Assembly: GCA_016932965.1 (NCBI GenBank)
Contig: JAFGBW010000058.1
Coordinates: 1 to 16,914 of the forward strand
DNA from: Candidatus Auribacterota bacterium
GTDB lineage: Bacteria; Auribacterota; JAFGBW01
DNA length: 16,914 bases
Direction: 5' to 3'
Made by a program: the position numbers and the translations under genes. Under the pieces are notes generated by a model. It was given only the letters and a program-made list of their open reading frames with translations, was not told the origin of the DNA and searched no databases. Every line of letters starts with the position of its first letter. The stretch's first letter is position 1. Below, one piece after another: positions 15,580 to 16,914 of this stretch.

Positions 15580-15825
15580 TTCATCCTCATGATTTCTGCT
15601 GATTGATTATTAAATCCTTTCTTTTTTAACAATGATATTCTCAAAACACACGAAAAAAATACATATCAGGATAATCCATTCCATTTCCTCCTTCTCTCAT
15701 TAACCCATCATAGCTTTACTCGGTTGTTTTGCAATAGGCTGTATGCCCTTAAACTGTCAGGAACCTCAGCTTATTTACAGATAAAAGAAAAAAAACATAA
15801 ACCATCATGCTGTTTTTCGTGTCGT
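15580..15825. other. spacer between two signalling genes
   Basis: This 246-base spacer between the GGDEF-like kinase end and the receiver gene start is AT-rich. On the complement it contains an excellent AAGGAGG (15693-15687) followed by two short overlapping frames described separately. I see no clear terminator hairpin after the kinase stop and no convincing promoter for the receiver gene. Confidence 0.5.
15610..15684 (-). CDS. possible 24-residue membrane peptide or leader peptide
   Basis: The frame starts at the ATG at 15684, reads MEWIILICIFFVCF, a single hydrophobic helix, then a basic tail ending in KKERI, and stops with TAA at 15610-15612, 31 bases before the receiver gene. AAGGAGG precedes it, but with only two bases of spacing, too close for good use. 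With the ideal seven-base spacing the same site serves a second ATG at 15679, in another frame, which gives only 12 residues (MDYPDMYFFRVF). Either could be a leader peptide, or the site could be a relic. Too short to judge by composition. Confidence 0.25.
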   Translation of the reverse strand: MEWIILICIFFVCFENIIVKKERI

Positions 15826-16914
15826 TCAGGATGCAGAATCCCTGTCCGAAGTGGGGACTTTAGCCTGATAGATCCATTCAAGCAATTCATCACAGCTGTT
15901 TCCATTTTCACCCAGCGTTGCGGAAATGACTCTTATTTTTATTTGGTTTTGCAGTTTATTTTTTTCGACATATTCCTCCAAAAGATGTTGTGTTTTTTTC
16001 GATAAAATTTTTGCACTGTCTCCATCCACAAAAGAAAACGCATAGATTTCAGCTTGTTCTTCCAGCATGACTGTCTCTATTAACTCAAAAAGATTGTTGA
16101 TGATCAGTTCTTTCAAATCCAGAAAAATCCGTTTTGAAAATTCTGATTTAACTCTGTTCTTTATTGACTCACCGATGAATTCAACGGCAATTCTCAAGAC
16201 AGAAAGGTTTAATTCCCGGTCAAGGGCTTCATGAATACGGTCATTGAAATAAACTTTCAGATAATCTTTTCCTTTGTATCTGGGTAAAGTGAAGAAAAAA
16301 GAAGATCCTTTTATCCCATCGCTTTCAGCCCAGATTTTTCCATGATGCATTCCGACCAGTTCCTTGGCGATGGCTAAACCCAGTCCGGTGCTAGGAGATC
16401 CAATCAGAGGGGTACTGCTTATCCTGAAAAATCGTTCGAATATTTTATCACAAAGTTGCGGTGGGATGCCGGGTCCGTCATCATCCATCTGGATCCTTAT
16501 TTCCTGATCGTTCACCTGCATAGAAACCCGGATGTGTCCTTCAATAGGCGTAAACTTAATGGCATTTCCTAATAAATTGGTGAAAATAATCTGCATTTTT
16601 TCCCCGTCACAATAAATATCAAGAGTATCTCTGTCAAAATTCTCTGTGATAGTGATTTTTTTCTCATCACTTTTGATTTTTTGATTATTGATCTCATTTC
16701 GCATGATCGATATGAGATCGGTTTTATACCGGTTGAATTTTATTTTACCCGTTTCAATTTTGGATATGCTCAGCAAATCTTCTATGATTTTTTGCAGACG
16801 GCTGGTATTGCGATGGGCCATATTCAGATATTCTTTCTGCTCTTCCCTCACTTCTCCTTTATATCCTTCCAAAATCTGGGAAAGTGCCTCCTTGATAATC
16901 ATCAAAGGAGTGCG
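15826..16914 (-). CDS. sensor histidine kinase with C-terminal degenerate GGDEF-like domain (5' partial)
   Basis: This is the C-terminal 362 residues of a kinase whose start lies beyond the window. The first residues RTPLMIIKEAL are the second half of an H-box, so the phosphoacceptor His is just outside. The HisKA helices are followed by an ATPase domain with LLGNAIKFTP (N-box), DDDGPGIP, FERFFR and STGLGLAIAK, all intact. From about residue 222 a further domain of 130 residues matches the layout of a GGDEF domain: YFNDRIHEALDREL, then LSVLRIAVEF, a central stretch, then a hairpin FSFVDGDSAKIL where GGDEF should be, and finally IKIRVISATLGENGNSCDELLEWIYQA. The GGDEF signature and the acidic metal-binding residues are gone, so it should not make c-di-GMP. 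It heads the signalling group that continues with the receiver gene. Confidence 0.9.
   Translation of the reverse strand, partial: RTPLMIIKEALSQILEGYKGEVREEQKEYLNMAHRNTSRLQKIIEDLLSISKIETGKIKFNRYKTDLISIMRNEINNQKIKSDEKKITITENFDRDTLDIYCDGEKMQIIFTNLLGNAIKFTPIEGHIRVSMQVNDQEIRIQMDDDGPGIPPQLCDKIFERFFRISSTPLIGSPSTGLGLAIAKELVGMHHGKIWAESDGIKGSSFFFTLPRYKGKDYLKVYFNDRIHEALDRELNLSVLRIAVEFIGESIKNRVKSEFSKRIFLDLKELIINNLFELIETVMLEEQAEIYAFSFVDGDSAKILSKKTQHLLEEYVEKNKLQNQIKIRVISATLGENGNSCDELLEWIYQAKVPTSDRDSAS

Overview
The window is a stretch of bacterial chromosome of moderate to low GC. It holds 16 well-supported protein genes (two cut by the window edges) plus two weaker small-gene calls, and no tRNA, rRNA, CRISPR array or insertion sequence that I can see. 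An AlgH/YqgE protein, an O-antigen/capsule-type sugar locus, an exported cysteine-rich protein and a type IV pilin-like peptide suggest a Gram-negative (diderm) cell. Several genes look unlike those of model proteobacteria: a zinc-ribbon protein with a signal peptide, an orphan pilin-like peptide, and kinases paired with output-less receiver domains. An uncultured or candidate-phylum bacterium is plausible, but the taxon cannot be fixed from this sequence.

Region 1 (2-6127, + strand) is a surface-polysaccharide cluster. In order it encodes the C-terminal part of a DegT-family sugar aminotransferase, a Nudix hydrolase of the GDP-mannose mannosyl hydrolase type, a GT2 glycosyltransferase, a GT4 glycosyltransferase, a glutamine-dependent asparagine-synthase-like amidotransferase, and a second GT4 enzyme whose start overlaps the previous stop (ATGA). 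Together these suggest synthesis, assembly and possibly amidation of an amino-deoxysugar-containing glycan.

Region 2 (8373-6207, - strand) is a likely operon: yqgE, a receiver-histidine kinase fusion, and a small charged protein of unknown function. It meets region 1 tail to tail. A divergent promoter region with a palindromic -10-like element separates it from region 3.

Region 3 (8457-12278) returns to sugar chemistry. A + strand CapD/WbpM-like nucleotide-sugar dehydratase lacks the usual membrane helices. Convergent to it, on the - strand, are a GT4 glycosyltransferase, an overlapping small pilin-like gene and a SAM methyltransferase.

Region 4 (12279-14007) holds an exported protein with ten CxxC pairs (- strand) and, divergently, folE for GTP cyclohydrolase I (+ strand). 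Both have recognisable sigma70-like promoters. The folE promoter is placed so that its transcript should begin at or within a base of the start codon. A short array of CGC-led octamers lies downstream of the exported protein gene.

Region 5 (16914-14039, - strand) is a signalling cluster: a histidine kinase (its phosphoacceptor His just beyond the window edge) with a C-terminal domain that looks like a degenerate GGDEF domain, a stand-alone receiver protein, and a PAS/NtrB-like soluble histidine kinase. No DNA-binding output domain is present, which suggests a phosphorelay or protein-protein output.
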